A stretch of 48,036 nucleotides of DNA from an uncultured Pelagibacteraceae bacterium (GCA_902524545.1 CABZDW010000010.1:1-48036), one strand, 5' to 3'; counted from the stretch's first letter, positions 1 to 9,314 are shown. Notes: a model not told the origin generated them from the letters alone. Program-made: numbers and translations.

Positions 1-1
1 G

Positions 2-553
2 ATGAAATTACAAACTGAGTTTGTAAAAGATAAATCCTTAGCTAGGAAGTTAACTGAGGACATAAATGAAATGGAAAAGATGCTTAATGAGTATTTGCAG
101 TTTACTAGCTCTTCGTTTATTGAAAAAGATGAACTTTTTAATCTTAGTGATTTAATGGATGAAATTATAACCAAACTAAATAACAAAAATATCACGAAAG
201 AAATACCATCAAGAGTTTACTTTAATGGGCGAAAAAATTTAATTAAGAGATGTCTGAATAATCTTATAGATAATTCTATTAAATACGGGAACAAAATAAA
301 TATTGAACTTCTAAAAAATAAAACAAACCTAGTAATAAAAGTTGAGGATAATGGTCCAGGAATACCAGATAGTGAATACGATAATGTATTTAAACCTTTT
401 TACAAAATAGACAAAGGGAGAGCAGACTCAAAATCTAGCGTGGGTCTTGGTCTTTCAATAACATCGGACATTGTCCGTTCTCATGGTGGTAATATAAAAT
501 TAAATAAATCTAATTTAAACGGACTTGAGGTTAAGATTTTTTTACCCGTTTAA
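2..553 (+). CDS. Sensor histidine kinase, C-terminal part (cut by window edge)
   Basis: This is the C-terminal part of a membrane sensor histidine kinase of the EnvZ-like class, which autophosphorylates and passes phosphate to a response regulator. The visible 183 residues begin just after the expected phospho-accepting histidine: the opening residues MKLQ match the segment that normally follows the H-box (HxLRTPLTRMKL), so the ATG at position 2 is probably internal. The rest of the dimerisation helix (about 1-35) is followed by an ATP-binding HATPase domain with the N box (NNLIDNSIKYG, 86-96), G1 box (DNGPGIP, 116-122), F box (about 129-135) and G2 box (GLGLS, 148-152). The sensor domain and partner regulator lie outside the window, so the signal is unknown. 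The 3' end overlaps the convergent ubiK-like gene by 23 bp. Confidence 0.9.
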   Translation: MKLQTEFVKDKSLARKLTEDINEMEKMLNEYLQFTSSSFIEKDELFNLSDLMDEIITKLNNKNITKEIPSRVYFNGRKNLIKRCLNNLIDNSIKYGNKINIELLKNKTNLVIKVEDNGPGIPDSEYDNVFKPFYKIDKGRADSKSSVGLGLSITSDIVRSHGGNIKLNKSNLNGLEVKIFLPV

Positions 554-779
554 TCTTTTTTTTTAAAACCTGTTTTTTTTCAAGTTTTTTTTCTAAATTT
601 TCGACTCTTTTGGACAAGATATCAAATTCATCCTTACTCGTTAATTTCATTTTAAATACAATTTCATCTCTTTTTGATTTTAAAATGTTCACTATCTCAT
701 TTTTTAAGTCTCTGGATGAGACTAATCCTTGTTCTAAAAGTTTAGTAAATTTATCAAATACAAATTTTGAATTTTTCAT
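531..779 (-). CDS. ubiK: UbiK/YqiC-like accessory factor (BMFP family)
   Basis: A small protein of 82 residues resembling the BMFP/YqiC family. In enterobacteria the member UbiK is an accessory factor that promotes aerobic ubiquinone synthesis at the membrane. The N-terminal half is predicted helical, and the C-terminal part (about 48-75) forms a charged coiled coil (DILSKRVENLEKKLEKK) ending in a strongly basic lysine tail, the typical architecture of the family (about 80-100 residues). The assignment rests on length, architecture and this motif, not on catalytic residues. It is transcribed divergently from lgt with a 50 bp AT-rich gap and overlaps the histidine kinase tail to tail. The runs of T on the plus strand in this gene are lysine codons, not terminators. 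Confidence 0.75.
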   Translation of the reverse strand: MKNSKFVFDKFTKLLEQGLVSSRDLKNEIVNILKSKRDEIVFKMKLTSKDEFDILSKRVENLEKKLEKKQVLKKKIKRVKKS

Positions 780-829
780 ATATTTATTAAATAAGTTATT
801 ATATCTTTACTTTATTATTATAATTAAAA

Positions 830-1606
830 ATGTTCATTAATAATTTTGACCCAGTTGCATTTAGTTTATTTTCTTTAGAGTTTAGATGGTATTCTTTAGC
901 TTATATATTTGGAATTCTTGCTGGATGGGTTTTGGCAAAAAGAATTTTTATAAAAGATAATAGTTTAAAAGAAAAATTCGATGACTACATTACTTTTATA
1001 ATCTTGGGTATTATAGTTGGTGGTAGACTAGGTTACGTAATATTTTATAATTTAGACTATTATTTAGTAAACCTTATTGAAATTTTAAAAATTTGGAATG
1101 GGGGAATGTCGTTCCATGGTGGGCTATTAGGTGTAATTGTTGTGAGTATATGGTTTGCAAAGAAACACAATCATAATTCATATATTTATCTTGATGTCGT
1201 CTCATTAGTTGCCCCTGTAGGAATCTTCTTTGGGCGTATTGCAAATTTTATAAATTCAGAACTTTATGGGAAAGAAACCAATTTGCCTTGGGGGGTTAAA
1301 TTTGAAAAAATTGATGAAATATATCGTCATCCATCTCAACTTTATGAAGCTTTTTTTGAGGGATTTTTATTGTTTATTATATTGATATGTTTTCGTAAAA
1401 GTTCATCAGCTAAAAATCCTGGTTTCGTATCTGGAATATTTTTAATATTTTACTCTATATTCAGATTTCTAATAGAATTTTTGAGAATTCCAGATGAACA
1501 ATTAGGTTATGTCCTGTTTAGCTTCAGCATGGGACAAATTTTATGTTTAGTATTTTTTGTATTTGGTTCTTATTTGACTCTAAAAAAATATGATCATCAA
1601 AAATAA
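830..1606 (+). CDS. lgt: Prolipoprotein diacylglyceryl transferase
   Basis: Lgt transfers diacylglycerol from phosphatidylglycerol to the lipobox cysteine of prelipoproteins in the inner membrane, the first step of lipoprotein maturation. The 258-residue protein is polytopic, with about seven hydrophobic segments. It contains the Lgt signature GRIANFINSELYG (135-147), the conserved HGG (96-98), GGRLGYV (64-70) and the HPSQLYE motif (168-173). Length is normal for the family. The start lies 50 bp from the divergent ubiK-like gene. A TATAAT-like element at 819-824 is so close to the ATG that any transcript from it would be nearly leaderless. The 3' end overlaps the following methyltransferase gene by 17 bp, indicating co-transcription. 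Confidence 0.97.
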   Translation: MFINNFDPVAFSLFSLEFRWYSLAYIFGILAGWVLAKRIFIKDNSLKEKFDDYITFIILGIIVGGRLGYVIFYNLDYYLVNLIEILKIWNGGMSFHGGLLGVIVVSIWFAKKHNHNSYIYLDVVSLVAPVGIFFGRIANFINSELYGKETNLPWGVKFEKIDEIYRHPSQLYEAFFEGFLLFIILICFRKSSSAKNPGFVSGIFLIFYSIFRFLIEFLRIPDEQLGYVLFSFSMGQILCLVFFVFGSYLTLKKYDHQK

Positions 1607-2639
1607 TTTTGAAATCTCTTTAGATAAATTTATCAATTTTGCTCTATATGATAAAAAAAAAGGATACTATATGCAAAAAAACCCTTTCGGACAAAAGGGT
1701 GATTTTATAACTGCACCGATTATTTCCAGAATGTTTTCTGAGATGATAGCTATTTGGATTTTAGGGTTTTGGGAAAATCTAGGAAATCCGAGAAAAATTA
1801 ATTTGGTAGAACTTGGTGCAGGAAACGGTGAAATGATGAAAATTTTACTGGAAACTTTTAAAAAGTTTCCAGTATTTTTTGACTCATGTAATATTTTAAT
1901 TCATGAAAAAAGCCTTAAATTAAAAAAAATTCAAAAGTATAAACTGGATAAAAATAAAATAATTTGGATTTCTGATCTAAAAAAAATAAAAAAATTCCCA
2001 ACTATCTTTATTGCTAATGAATTTTTTGACGCAATAGCTATAAAACAATTTATTAAAAAAAAAAATCTATGGTTTGAAAGATACGTAAATTTTAAAAATA
2101 AAAAAGAGCCCTTTTTCGTAGAAAAAAGTTTTAATATGAAAAAATTCGAGAAGAAAATTGGTTATAATATTTCAAAGGAACAAAAATTTATTGAATGCTC
2201 ATTGGTTGGAATAAATTATTTAAAAAAAATCACCAAAATAATTAAAAAAAATAGTGGTGGTCTTCTAATAATAGATTACGGTTATATTGAAAAAAAGATG
2301 AAAAATACTCTTAAATCAATTTCAAATCATAAGCATAACAATGTTTTAGAAAATATTGGAAAATCAGATATTACTCATAATATTAATTTTTGCCTATTTA
2401 AGAAAATAATTGATCAATTAGGTGGTTTAGAAAATTTAATATCAACTCAAGGAAGCTTTTTAGTAAAATTAGGAATAAAAGATAGAGCTGAAATAATATC
2501 AAAAAATAAAAGCTTTTCAGAAAAAGCAGATATTTATTTTAGATTAAAAAAACTAATAGATAAGAAAGAAATGGGAAGTTTATTTAAGGTTATGTTTATC
2601 AAAAAGAAAGGTAACAAATTTAAGCTGGGGTTTAATTGA
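1590..2639 (+). CDS. SAM-dependent methyltransferase, NDUFAF7/MidA family (COG1565)
   Basis: This 349-residue protein belongs to the family of mitochondrial NDUFAF7 (MidA), an arginine methyltransferase needed for complex I assembly in eukaryotes. The bacterial target is not established. Visible family features are an N-terminal GYYMQKNPFGQKGDFITAP segment (25-43), a SAM-binding loop VELGAGNGE (73-81), and an IANEFFDAIAI motif after the fold's acidic strand. The gene overlaps lgt by 17 bp and the next gene by 4 bp (TTGA), so it sits inside a + strand operon. The neighbouring lgt and yfiH-like genes are commonly adjacent in Alphaproteobacteria. Lysine content is high (poly-A runs), as throughout the window. 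Confidence 0.9.
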   Translation: MIIKNNFEISLDKFINFALYDKKKGYYMQKNPFGQKGDFITAPIISRMFSEMIAIWILGFWENLGNPRKINLVELGAGNGEMMKILLETFKKFPVFFDSCNILIHEKSLKLKKIQKYKLDKNKIIWISDLKKIKKFPTIFIANEFFDAIAIKQFIKKKNLWFERYVNFKNKKEPFFVEKSFNMKKFEKKIGYNISKEQKFIECSLVGINYLKKITKIIKKNSGGLLIIDYGYIEKKMKNTLKSISNHKHNNVLENIGKSDITHNINFCLFKKIIDQLGGLENLISTQGSFLVKLGIKDRAEIISKNKSFSEKADIYFRLKKLIDKKEMGSLFKVMFIKKKGNKFKLGFN

Positions 2640-3394
2640 TTGTTTCAAAAAAATTATCTAAATTTAAAGAAATAAGTCATGGTTTTTTTAATAATAAAGG
2701 TGGATGCTCGACAGGTATTTATAAAAGTCTAAATTGTGGACCAGGTTCTGACGATAATAAAACAAAAGTTATTAGAAATTTAAGAATTGTAAAAAAAAAG
2801 ATAAATAGGAACTCAAAAAATATTTTTTTACTACATCAAATACATAGTAATAAATTTGTTTTCATCAATAAATACTCTAAATATCAAAAAAAAAAGAGAG
2901 CAGATGCAGTAATTACTGATATTCCAAAATTGCCAATTGCGGTTCTTACAGCAGATTGTGCACCACTATTAATTTATGATAAACAAAAAAAGATGATAGC
3001 TGCTATTCACGTTGGATGGAAAGGTGCATACAAAGGAATTATTTTAAAAGTAATAAATTTTATGATTAAAAAGGGCTGTAAAAAAAAGAATATAATTGCT
3101 GTTATAGGTCCCTGTATTGCCCAAAAAAACTATAACGTAAAAGAAGATTTTAAAAGAAAATTCTTAAAGAAAGATAAAAAAAATAAAGTTTTTTTTAAAA
3201 AAAGAAAAAACTTAATATATTTTGATTTATCAAAATATATTAAATTACAACTCAAATTAATGAAAATCACAAATTTAGATACAATAAATATTGATACTTT
3301 TCCCAAAAAAAATAATTTTTTTAGTGCAAGAAGGTCTTCGCATTTAAATCATGATGATTATGGTAGAAATATTTCATTAATTATGATTAATTAG
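2636..3394 (+). CDS. pgeF: YfiH/PgeF family multicopper oxidase-like protein (laccase domain)
   Basis: A 252-residue member of the YfiH/DUF152 family (annotated as polyphenol oxidase PgeF; some members act as purine nucleoside phosphorylase/adenosine deaminase, and the E. coli protein has been linked to peptidoglycan editing). Metal-binding residues typical of the family are present: the histidine of LHQIHSN, the cysteine of TADCAP and the histidine of HVGWKG, followed by IGPCIAQKNY and the C-terminal FFSARRSSH. The start codon is TTG at 2636, overlapping the upstream stop as TTGA. No in-frame ATG lies near the expected N-terminus, so translational coupling seems likely. The exact substrate cannot be decided from sequence. 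Confidence 0.9.
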   Translation: MIVSKKLSKFKEISHGFFNNKGGCSTGIYKSLNCGPGSDDNKTKVIRNLRIVKKKINRNSKNIFLLHQIHSNKFVFINKYSKYQKKKRADAVITDIPKLPIAVLTADCAPLLIYDKQKKMIAAIHVGWKGAYKGIILKVINFMIKKGCKKKNIIAVIGPCIAQKNYNVKEDFKRKFLKKDKKNKVFFKKRKNLIYFDLSKYIKLQLKLMKITNLDTINIDTFPKKNNFFSARRSSHLNHDDYGRNISLIMIN

Positions 3395-3403
3395 GTTTTC
3401 TCA

Positions 3404-4336
3404 ATGAAATTATTAACTGGAAATAGCAATAAAGTTTTAAGCAAAAACATTGCTAAATACTTAAAAACAAAACTTGTAAATTCGAGCATTAGAAAATTTG
3501 CTGATGGTGAAATTTATACTGAAATAAATGAAAACATAAGAGGAAACAGTATTTTTATTGTTCAATCTATCTCTTCCCCAGCAAACGATAATCTAATGGA
3601 ATTATTATTATGCATTGATGCTCTTAAAAGATCCTCAGCAAAAAATATAACAGCAGTAATACCTTATTTTGGATATGCTAGACAAGATAGAAAAGTTGTT
3701 CCAAGAACTTCCATATCTGCAAAACTTGTTTCTAATTTAATAACTCAAGCTGGAGCTGATAGAGTGGTAACTGTAGATTTACATGCAGGTCAAATTCAAG
3801 GTTTCTTTGATATTCCTGTTGATAATTTATTTTCTACTCCAATCTTTGCCAGACACGCTAGAAAGAAAATAAAAAGTAAAAAAATTATTTGTGTTGCGCC
3901 AGATGTAGGAGGAACTGAAAGAGCTAGAGCACTTGGGAAACTTTTAAATGTAGGACTAGCCATAGTTGACAAAAGAAGACCTAAGCCTGGACAATCAGAG
4001 GTTATGAATATTATTGGTGATGTAAAAGGTCAAACGTGTATTTTAGTTGATGACATAATTGACTCAGGTGGCACAATCGTTAATGCAGCAAAAGCTTTAA
4101 AATCTCGAGGAGCAAAAGATGTTTATGTTTATATTACTCATGGAGTTTTAAGTGGAGATGCAATTAAAAAAATTAAAAGTTCTGTAATTAAAAACTTAGT
4201 TATAACTGATACAATAGATAATGTTCATAAAACTAAAAATGTTAAGAATATTGAGGTTTTGCCTATATCAGGTCTCATGGGTGAAGCAATAAAGAGAATT
4301 TCAAATTCAACATCCGTTTCAGATTTATTTAAATAA
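3404..4336 (+). CDS. prs: Ribose-phosphate pyrophosphokinase
   Basis: Prs makes phosphoribosyl pyrophosphate (PRPP) from ribose 5-phosphate and ATP for nucleotide, NAD, histidine and tryptophan synthesis. The 310-residue sequence has the class I signatures: the ATP-site segment GYARQDRK (90-97), the [18 protein letters not shown] metal/substrate region (125-142), the catalytic flexible-loop region [15 protein letters not shown] (165-179), and the PRPP loop [11 protein letters not shown] (214-224). Length matches bacterial enzymes (about 310-315). It begins 9 bp after the yfiH-like stop and ends 43 bp before rplY, an order (prs, rplY, pth, ychF) widely conserved in bacteria. Confidence 0.98.
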   Translation: MKLLTGNSNKVLSKNIAKYLKTKLVNSSIRKFADGEIYTEINENIRGNSIFIVQSISSPANDNLMELLLCIDALKRSSAKNITAVIPYFGYARQDRKVVPRTSISAKLVSNLITQAGADRVVTVDLHAGQIQGFFDIPVDNLFSTPIFARHARKKIKSKKIICVAPDVGGTERARALGKLLNVGLAIVDKRRPKPGQSEVMNIIGDVKGQTCILVDDIIDSGGTIVNAAKALKSRGAKDVYVYITHGVLSGDAIKKIKSSVIKNLVITDTIDNVHKTKNVKNIEVLPISGLMGEAIKRISNSTSVSDLFK

Positions 4337-4350
4337 ATTTCTTGATTATT

Positions 4351-4356
4351 TATAAT
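4351..4356 (+). promoter_or_regulatory. Possible -10 element upstream of rplY
   Basis: A perfect TATAAT lies in the 43 bp prs-rplY gap, 23 bp upstream of the rplY ATG. The hexamer 17 bp upstream (TTTAAA, 4328-4333, within the prs 3' end) is a weak -35 match. It could give rplY-pth-ychF a second promoter, but in such AT-rich DNA TATAAT occurs often by chance. Confidence 0.35.
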
Positions 4357-4379
4357 CATGGGTTAAAAAACTCTTTTTT

Positions 4380-5117
4380 ATGAATTCAATAGAAGCTAAC
4401 ATTAGAAATAATTCTACCAAAGGACAGTTAAACACCATCAGAAACAGTGGAAATGTTCCAGCGATTATTTATGGTGGTAAAGATGAAAATCAAAAAATAT
4501 CTATTTCAAAAAAATTACTTAAAACCTTTATTGAAAAAGAAAATTTCTTCTCAAACATAATTACTCTTAATGTAGATGGTAATAATCAAAATGTATTACC
4601 AAGAGAAATAAAATATCATATTTTAACCGATGAACCCATTCATGTAGATTTTTTAAGAGTGCTACCAGGTGTAAAAATAAAAATAGAAATACCAGTAAAT
4701 TTTATTAATCACGAAAAGTCTCCTGGTCTTAAAAAAGGGGGAGTTCTAAATATTGTGAGAAGAAAAGTAGAATTAAAATGTCCAAGTGAAAAGATACCTG
4801 AAAATTTAATATTAGATTTAGATGGCATTGATATTGGTGAGAGTTTTAAAATCTCTTCAGTTAGATTAGATCCAGAAGTTGTTCCAACAATTCAAGGAAG
4901 AGATTTTGTAATAGCAACGTTGGCAGCTCCTACAGTAATGAAAGAACCTGAGAAACCTGCTGAAGCTGAAACTGCAGAAGGTGAAGAGGGTGCAGAAGGT
5001 GCAGCAGCTACTGCGACAGATGGAGATAAAGCTACATCTGAAGGTGATAAAAGTGACAAAAAAGAAGGTGATGATAAAAAACCTGCAGACAAAAAATCCC
5101 CTGAAGAAAAAAAATAA
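4380..5117 (+). CDS. rplY: 50S ribosomal protein L25 (CTC-type, with long charged tail)
   Basis: L25 binds 5S rRNA in the large ribosomal subunit. This 245-residue protein is of the long CTC/TL5 type: an N-terminal 5S-binding domain (about 1-95, with GNVPAIIYGG near 24-33 and the HVDFLRV strand near 90), then the C-terminal TL5 beta domain (about 96-185). After about residue 190 the sequence turns into a low-complexity tail of Glu, Ala, Asp, Gly, Thr and Lys, first acidic and alanine-rich, then lysine-rich, about 55 residues long. The tail DNA is clearly less AT-rich than its surroundings. Such tails are known in alphaproteobacterial L25. It precedes pth, as in many bacteria. Confidence 0.95.
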   Translation: MNSIEANIRNNSTKGQLNTIRNSGNVPAIIYGGKDENQKISISKKLLKTFIEKENFFSNIITLNVDGNNQNVLPREIKYHILTDEPIHVDFLRVLPGVKIKIEIPVNFINHEKSPGLKKGGVLNIVRRKVELKCPSEKIPENLILDLDGIDIGESFKISSVRLDPEVVPTIQGRDFVIATLAAPTVMKEPEKPAEAETAEGEEGAEGAAATATDGDKATSEGDKSDKKEGDDKKPADKKSPEEKK

Positions 5118-5148
5118 TAAACTAAATTGAAAATCAATCAATAGATCT

Positions 5149-5709
5149 ATGCTTTTATTTGTAGGATTAGGTAATCCAACACCAGACAGCGAAAACAATC
5201 GACATAATGTTGGGTTTAGAATTATAGATGCTATTAATAAAAAATTTAGTTTATCAAAACAAAAACCAAAATTTAAAGGTCTATTAACCACTGGCAATAT
5301 AGGAAATGTAAAAGTTTATGCCATTAAACCTTTGACCTTTATGAATAATTCTGGAATTTGTATTAGAGAACTAATTGAATATTTTAAAATTGATGCTCAA
5401 GATGTAATAGTTTTTCATGATGATCTTGATGTCGAATTTGGAAAAATCAAAGCTAAATTTGGAGGATCAAGTGCAGGACATAATGGAATTGCATCTATAG
5501 ATAAGTTTATCGGCAAAGATTATTCTAGAGTAAGAATAGGTATTGGTAAACCAAAAGAAAATATCGAAGTTTCAGATTACGTTTTACAAAATTTTGATGA
5601 GGATGAAGCAGTGGGTATTGAAAAAATATCTAACCATATAAACGACTCAATTTCTTTTCTTGTTGAAAAAAAATTAGATCTTTTTTCTAGTACAGTAAAT
5701 AACAAATAA
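5149..5709 (+). CDS. pth: Peptidyl-tRNA hydrolase
   Basis: Pth cleaves peptidyl-tRNA released by drop-off so that tRNAs are recycled. The 186-residue protein carries the family residues: N9 in GLGNP (6-10), the catalytic histidine H19 in NRHNVGF, TFMNNSG (63-69), and the HDDLD motif with D91, followed by GGSSAGHNGI, which contacts the tRNA. Length is typical (about 185-195). The stop overlaps the ychF start by one base (TAATG), so the two are almost certainly co-translated. This pth-ychF linkage is conserved across bacteria. Confidence 0.97.
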   Translation: MLLFVGLGNPTPDSENNRHNVGFRIIDAINKKFSLSKQKPKFKGLLTTGNIGNVKVYAIKPLTFMNNSGICIRELIEYFKIDAQDVIVFHDDLDVEFGKIKAKFGGSSAGHNGIASIDKFIGKDYSRVRIGIGKPKENIEVSDYVLQNFDEDEAVGIEKISNHINDSISFLVEKKLDLFSSTVNNK

Positions 5710-6782
5710 TGAGCTTTAAATGCGGAATTGTTGGTCTACCGAATGTAGGTAAATCAACTCTCTTCAATGCATTAACCAATTCAGATAAAGCTCAAGCAGC
5801 TAACTTTCCATTTTGTACAATTGATCCAAATATTGGTATAGTGAGTGTACCAGATTATCGATTGCAAAATTTAGCTAAAATTTCTAAATCAAAAAAAATT
5901 GTACCTACTACTATTTCTTTTGTTGACATAGCTGGTCTTGTAAAAGGTGCATCTAAAGGTGAGGGTTTAGGAAATAAATTTCTATCTCATATTAGAGAAG
6001 TAGATGCTGTAATACATATGATCAGATGTTTTGACTCTGATGATATTCAAAATGTAAATCCTACAGTTGACCCTGTTAGAGACCTTGAAATAATTGAAAC
6101 AGAAATGAAGTTAGCAGATTTAGAATCCATTCAAAAAAGACTTGAGAAAAATAACAAAAAAAATATTAATGAAGATCAAATTAAAATTCTTCAAAGTTCT
6201 CTAGACTTAATTAACAATGATCAAGATTTGACAAGCTTAAAATCTGAATTTACTAAAAAACAGCTAAATTTAAGTGGTTTATTGTCCTTAAAACCTAAAA
6301 TATTCGTTTGTAATGTGGATGAAAAAAATATCCGAAATGGAAACGGTTATACTAAATCATTCATAGAAAAATTTAGTAAAGAAAACACTTTGGTTGTATC
6401 AGCCGATATTGAAAATCAAATCAATGAATTAAATATTGATGAAAGAAAAAATTATATGGAAATGATTGGTTTAAAGGATACTGGTTTAGATATGTTGATA
6501 CAAAAAGGTTATAAAATTTTAGAGTTAGATACTTTTTTCACCTCAGGGCCAGAGGAAACAAGAGCCTGGACTATTCAGAAACGTTGCCTAGCACCAGAAG
6601 CTGCGGGTGAAATACATACAGACTTTGAAAAAGGATTTATTAGAGCTGAGACTATTTCTTATAATGATTTTGTTGAAAATGATGGATGGGTAAATTCTAA
6701 AACAAATGGAAAGATGCGATTAGAAGGTAAAGAATATATTGTTAAAGACGGTGATGTTTTAAACTTTCGTTTCAATACGTGA
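5709..6782 (+). CDS. ychF: Redox-regulated ATPase YchF (Obg family)
   Basis: YchF (OLA1 family) is an Obg-type P-loop NTPase that prefers ATP, associates with ribosomes and affects oxidative-stress responses. In its 357 residues the P-loop GLPNVGKST appears near the N-terminus, followed by the switch II region DIAGLVKGASKGEGLGN, and NVDE in place of the NKxD guanine-specificity motif, the change that gives YchF ATP preference. A TGS domain fills the C-terminal part (from ELDTFFTSGPEETRAW to the end). Its last 24 bp overlap the 3' end of petC on the other strand, so both C-termini are encoded by the same DNA. Confidence 0.97.
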   Translation: MSFKCGIVGLPNVGKSTLFNALTNSDKAQAANFPFCTIDPNIGIVSVPDYRLQNLAKISKSKKIVPTTISFVDIAGLVKGASKGEGLGNKFLSHIREVDAVIHMIRCFDSDDIQNVNPTVDPVRDLEIIETEMKLADLESIQKRLEKNNKKNINEDQIKILQSSLDLINNDQDLTSLKSEFTKKQLNLSGLLSLKPKIFVCNVDEKNIRNGNGYTKSFIEKFSKENTLVVSADIENQINELNIDERKNYMEMIGLKDTGLDMLIQKGYKILELDTFFTSGPEETRAWTIQKRCLAPEAAGEIHTDFEKGFIRAETISYNDFVENDGWVNSKTNGKMRLEGKEYIVKDGDVLNFRFNT

Positions 6783-7538
6783 CCAGATTCTTTTCATACT
6801 AAAATAAACTAATACTGTTAAAATAATAAGATAAACTATTGCTTTAAAACCCATTCTATGACGTGTCTCTAAATGAGGTTCCGCAGTCCACATCAGAAAA
6901 GTTGTGACATCTTTTGCCATTTGTTCCACAGAAGCATTAGTACCATCTGAGTATTCTACTAAACCATCTGAAAGTTGATTAGACATTTTAATCTTATTTC
7001 CATACATGTATTTATTATAGTAAACACCATCATCTAAAGTCACTCCAGGTGGTGGATCCTCATATCCTTGAAGCAGTGAATAGATATAGTCAACTCCGTC
7101 GCCTCTAGCCTTTACTAAAACAGTCATATCAGGTGGATATGCACCACCATTTGCTGCTTGAGCAGCTTTTTCATTTTCATAAGGCATCACGAATTTATCA
7201 GACAACCTTGCTGGTCTCATAAACATTTCACCATCGGCATTTGGCCCATCTTTTACCTCAAAAGATGCAGCAATAGCTTTTGCTTGCTCCACCGAAAATT
7301 CGGGACCGCCCTCTTCTACTAAATTTCTATAACTCAAATATTTCATAGAATGGCATGAGGAACACACTTCTTGATAAACTTGATATCCTCTTTGAAGTGC
7401 TGCTCTGTCAAATTTTCCAAAAGGACCCTTAAAACTCCAATCAGTTTTTAAATATTCAACCTTTTCTGCTGCAGTAGAATTAAATTGAAATCCAAGAAAT
7501 AGTGTTATTAAAAATGATATTCTGAAAATATTTTTCAC
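6759..7538 (-). CDS. petC: Cytochrome c1 of the bc1 complex
   Basis: Cytochrome c1 accepts electrons from the Rieske protein and passes them to soluble or membrane cytochrome c. The 259-residue precursor has a signal peptide (about 1-23, ending STAA), a c-type heme site CSSCH (C59, C62, H63), a probable axial methionine M185 in [10 protein letters not shown], and a C-terminal membrane anchor (about 230-252). The start codon is GTG at 7538, overlapping the petB stop as GTGA, so translation is probably coupled. Length is normal for alphaproteobacterial c1. It is the last gene of petABC and runs tail to tail into ychF with 24 bp of overlap. Confidence 0.97.
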   Translation of the reverse strand: MKNIFRISFLITLFLGFQFNSTAAEKVEYLKTDWSFKGPFGKFDRAALQRGYQVYQEVCSSCHSMKYLSYRNLVEEGGPEFSVEQAKAIAASFEVKDGPNADGEMFMRPARLSDKFVMPYENEKAAQAANGGAYPPDMTVLVKARGDGVDYIYSLLQGYEDPPPGVTLDDGVYYNKYMYGNKIKMSNQLSDGLVEYSDGTNASVEQMAKDVTTFLMWTAEPHLETRHRMGFKAIVYLIILTVLVYFSMKRIWSRIETKV

Positions 7539-8800
7539 TGATCTTTAAAACTATCCTTTTTTTTAATCGCAGCAAAATTAGGTGATCCACCTAAAATTGG
7601 TTCGGTAATACTTAAAGGAACAGGTATAGTCCTCTCTTTAAATCCTAAAACCGGTAGCACCACTAAAAAATGAAGAAAGTAATATGCGGTAGCAATCCTT
7701 GCAATTAACAAGTAAAGGCCTTCTGCTGGCATAGCTCCAACGTATCCTAAAATTAAAACATCAGCCACTAGGATCCAATAAAATTGTTTGTATAAAGGTC
7801 TAAAAACTGCAGACCTAATTTTTGACGTATCCAACCAAGGTAGTGCAGCTAATATTAGAATAGCAGATAACATTGCTATAACTCCTAAGAGTTTATCAGG
7901 AACTGATCTCAGAATTGCATAAAAAGGTAATAGATACCACTCTGGAACAATATGAGCTGGTGTTACTAGAGGATTTGCCTCAATGTAATTATCTGCATGG
8001 CCTAAAATATTTGGTGTATAAAAAACAAAAAAAGCAAAAACAATCATAAACATTAAAAGCGCAAAACCATCCTTAATAACAATGTAAGGATGAAATGGAA
8101 CCGTATCTTTTGATGGTTTTTTTATGTCGATACCAATTGGATTGTTATTACCAGGCACATGAAGAGCCCAAATATGTAAAACAACTAATCCTAAAATTAA
8201 AAAAGGTATTAAGTAATGTAATGTGAAAAATCTTGTGAGTGTTGGATTATCCACTGAATACCCACCCCATAACCATGTGACTATTCCTTCACCCACTAAA
8301 GGAATTGCACTAAATAAATTTGTGATAACTGTAGCTCCCCAAAAACTCATTTGTCCCCATGGTAAAACATAGCCTAGGAAAGCTGCTGCCATCATAAGAA
8401 GATAAATAATTATTCCAATAATCCATATAACTTCTCTGGGTGATTTATAAGAGCCGTAGAATAAAGATCTAAAGATATGAATATATACTGCTAAGAAAAA
8501 CATTGAAGCTCCATTTGCATGTATATATCTTATTAACCATCCATAATTTACATCTCTCATTATGTGTTCAACACTTTGAAACGCCATATCAGCATGCGCA
8601 ATGTAGTGCATTGCTAGAACTAATCCTGTTACAATTTGGGTTATTAAACAAAAAGTAAGAATTCCACCAAAAGTCCACCAATAATTTAAATTTTTCGGTG
8701 TTGGATAATCTGTTAAATGGTTTGCTAAAGTTAAAAGTGGTAATCTATCATTAAACCATTTTCCTACTTTTGATTTTGGTGTGTATTCATGTTCACTCAT
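7535..8800 (-). CDS. petB: Cytochrome b of the bc1 complex
   Basis: Cytochrome b carries the two quinone sites and hemes bL and bH of the proton-pumping bc1 complex. I place the start at the ATG at 8800 ([12 protein letters not shown], 421 residues), 4 bp after petA. The frame stays open a further 55 codons upstream, but that stretch lies wholly within petA and does not resemble cytochrome b. The protein has eight predicted membrane helices. Heme ligands are visible in helix B (H94, H108, from [19 protein letters not shown]) and helix D ([21 protein letters not shown]). The Qo-site PEWY motif is present in [16 protein letters not shown]. Confidence 0.97.
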   Translation of the reverse strand: MSEHEYTPKSKVGKWFNDRLPLLTLANHLTDYPTPKNLNYWWTFGGILTFCLITQIVTGLVLAMHYIAHADMAFQSVEHIMRDVNYGWLIRYIHANGASMFFLAVYIHIFRSLFYGSYKSPREVIWIIGIIIYLLMMAAAFLGYVLPWGQMSFWGATVITNLFSAIPLVGEGIVTWLWGGYSVDNPTLTRFFTLHYLIPFLILGLVVLHIWALHVPGNNNPIGIDIKKPSKDTVPFHPYIVIKDGFALLMFMIVFAFFVFYTPNILGHADNYIEANPLVTPAHIVPEWYLLPFYAILRSVPDKLLGVIAMLSAILILAALPWLDTSKIRSAVFRPLYKQFYWILVADVLILGYVGAMPAEGLYLLIARIATAYYFLHFLVVLPVLGFKERTIPVPLSITEPILGGSPNFAAIKKKDSFKDQ

Positions 8801-8804
8801 AAAA

Positions 8805-9314
8805 TTATCCAATCTTAATTGTGTTGGCATCAACAAATTTATATTCTGGAATTTCCATATTTGTTGGGGCTGGACCTTTTCTAATTCTGCCTGAAGTGTC
8901 ATAATGAGAACCATGACAAGGACAGAACCATCCATTGTAATCTCCTTTTTGATCCAAAGGTACACAACCCAAATGTGTGCAAACTCCTAACATAACAAGC
9001 CACTCTGGATTTTTCGCTCGATCTTCATCTTTCTCTGGGTGCTTTAAATCTTCTATCTTTACAGATTTAGCTTCAGCTATTTCCTCAGGAGTTCTTCGTC
9101 TTATAAAAACTGGTTTTCCTCTCCATAGCACAGTTATAGTTTTTCCTGGATTGACCGCACTTACATCAACTTCAGTACTTGCTAATGCTTTCACTGATGC
9201 GTCTGGGTTCATTTGATCTATCATTGGCCATATAACTGCCCCTGCCCCCACGGCTCCAACAGCATAAGTAGCTGTAAATAAAAAATCTCTTCTATTAGTT
9301 TTTTTTTCTGACAT
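8805..9314 (-). CDS. petA: Rieske iron-sulfur subunit of the bc1 complex
   Basis: The Rieske protein moves electrons from ubiquinol to cytochrome c1 through a high-potential [2Fe-2S] cluster. The 169-residue protein begins with a twin-arginine type leader ([14 protein letters not shown], followed by an uncleaved hydrophobic anchor, about 11-30). The cluster motifs are CTHLGC (C112, H114, C117) and CPCHGSHYD (C131, C133, H134). This fits Tat-dependent insertion, as known for bacterial Rieske proteins. It is the first gene of petABC. It is transcribed divergently from trmL across an 83 bp gap that must hold both promoters. Confidence 0.97.
   Translation of the reverse strand: MSEKKTNRRDFLFTATYAVGAVGAGAVIWPMIDQMNPDASVKALASTEVDVSAVNPGKTITVLWRGKPVFIRRRTPEEIAEAKSVKIEDLKHPEKDEDRAKNPEWLVMLGVCTHLGCVPLDQKGDYNGWFCPCHGSHYDTSGRIRKGPAPTNMEIPEYKFVDANTIKIG

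Noticed and set aside
541..600. Long T runs after the histidine kinase, terminator-like
   Set aside because: They are lysine codons of the ubiK-like gene on the minus strand; no stem precedes them.
780..829. Paired divergent promoters for ubiK-like gene and lgt
   Set aside because: TATAAT-like sequences occur on both strands, but no acceptable -35 partners; in such AT-rich DNA these are expected by chance.
4866..5297. 143-codon minus-strand frame antisense to rplY and pth
   Set aside because: Cys/Phe/Ser-rich composition typical of the reverse of Lys/Glu/Ala codons; both plus-strand genes are certain.
8801..8965. Upstream extension of cytochrome b
   Set aside because: Entirely inside petA, not family-like; the ATG at 8800 gives the normal N-terminus and a 4 bp gap to petA.
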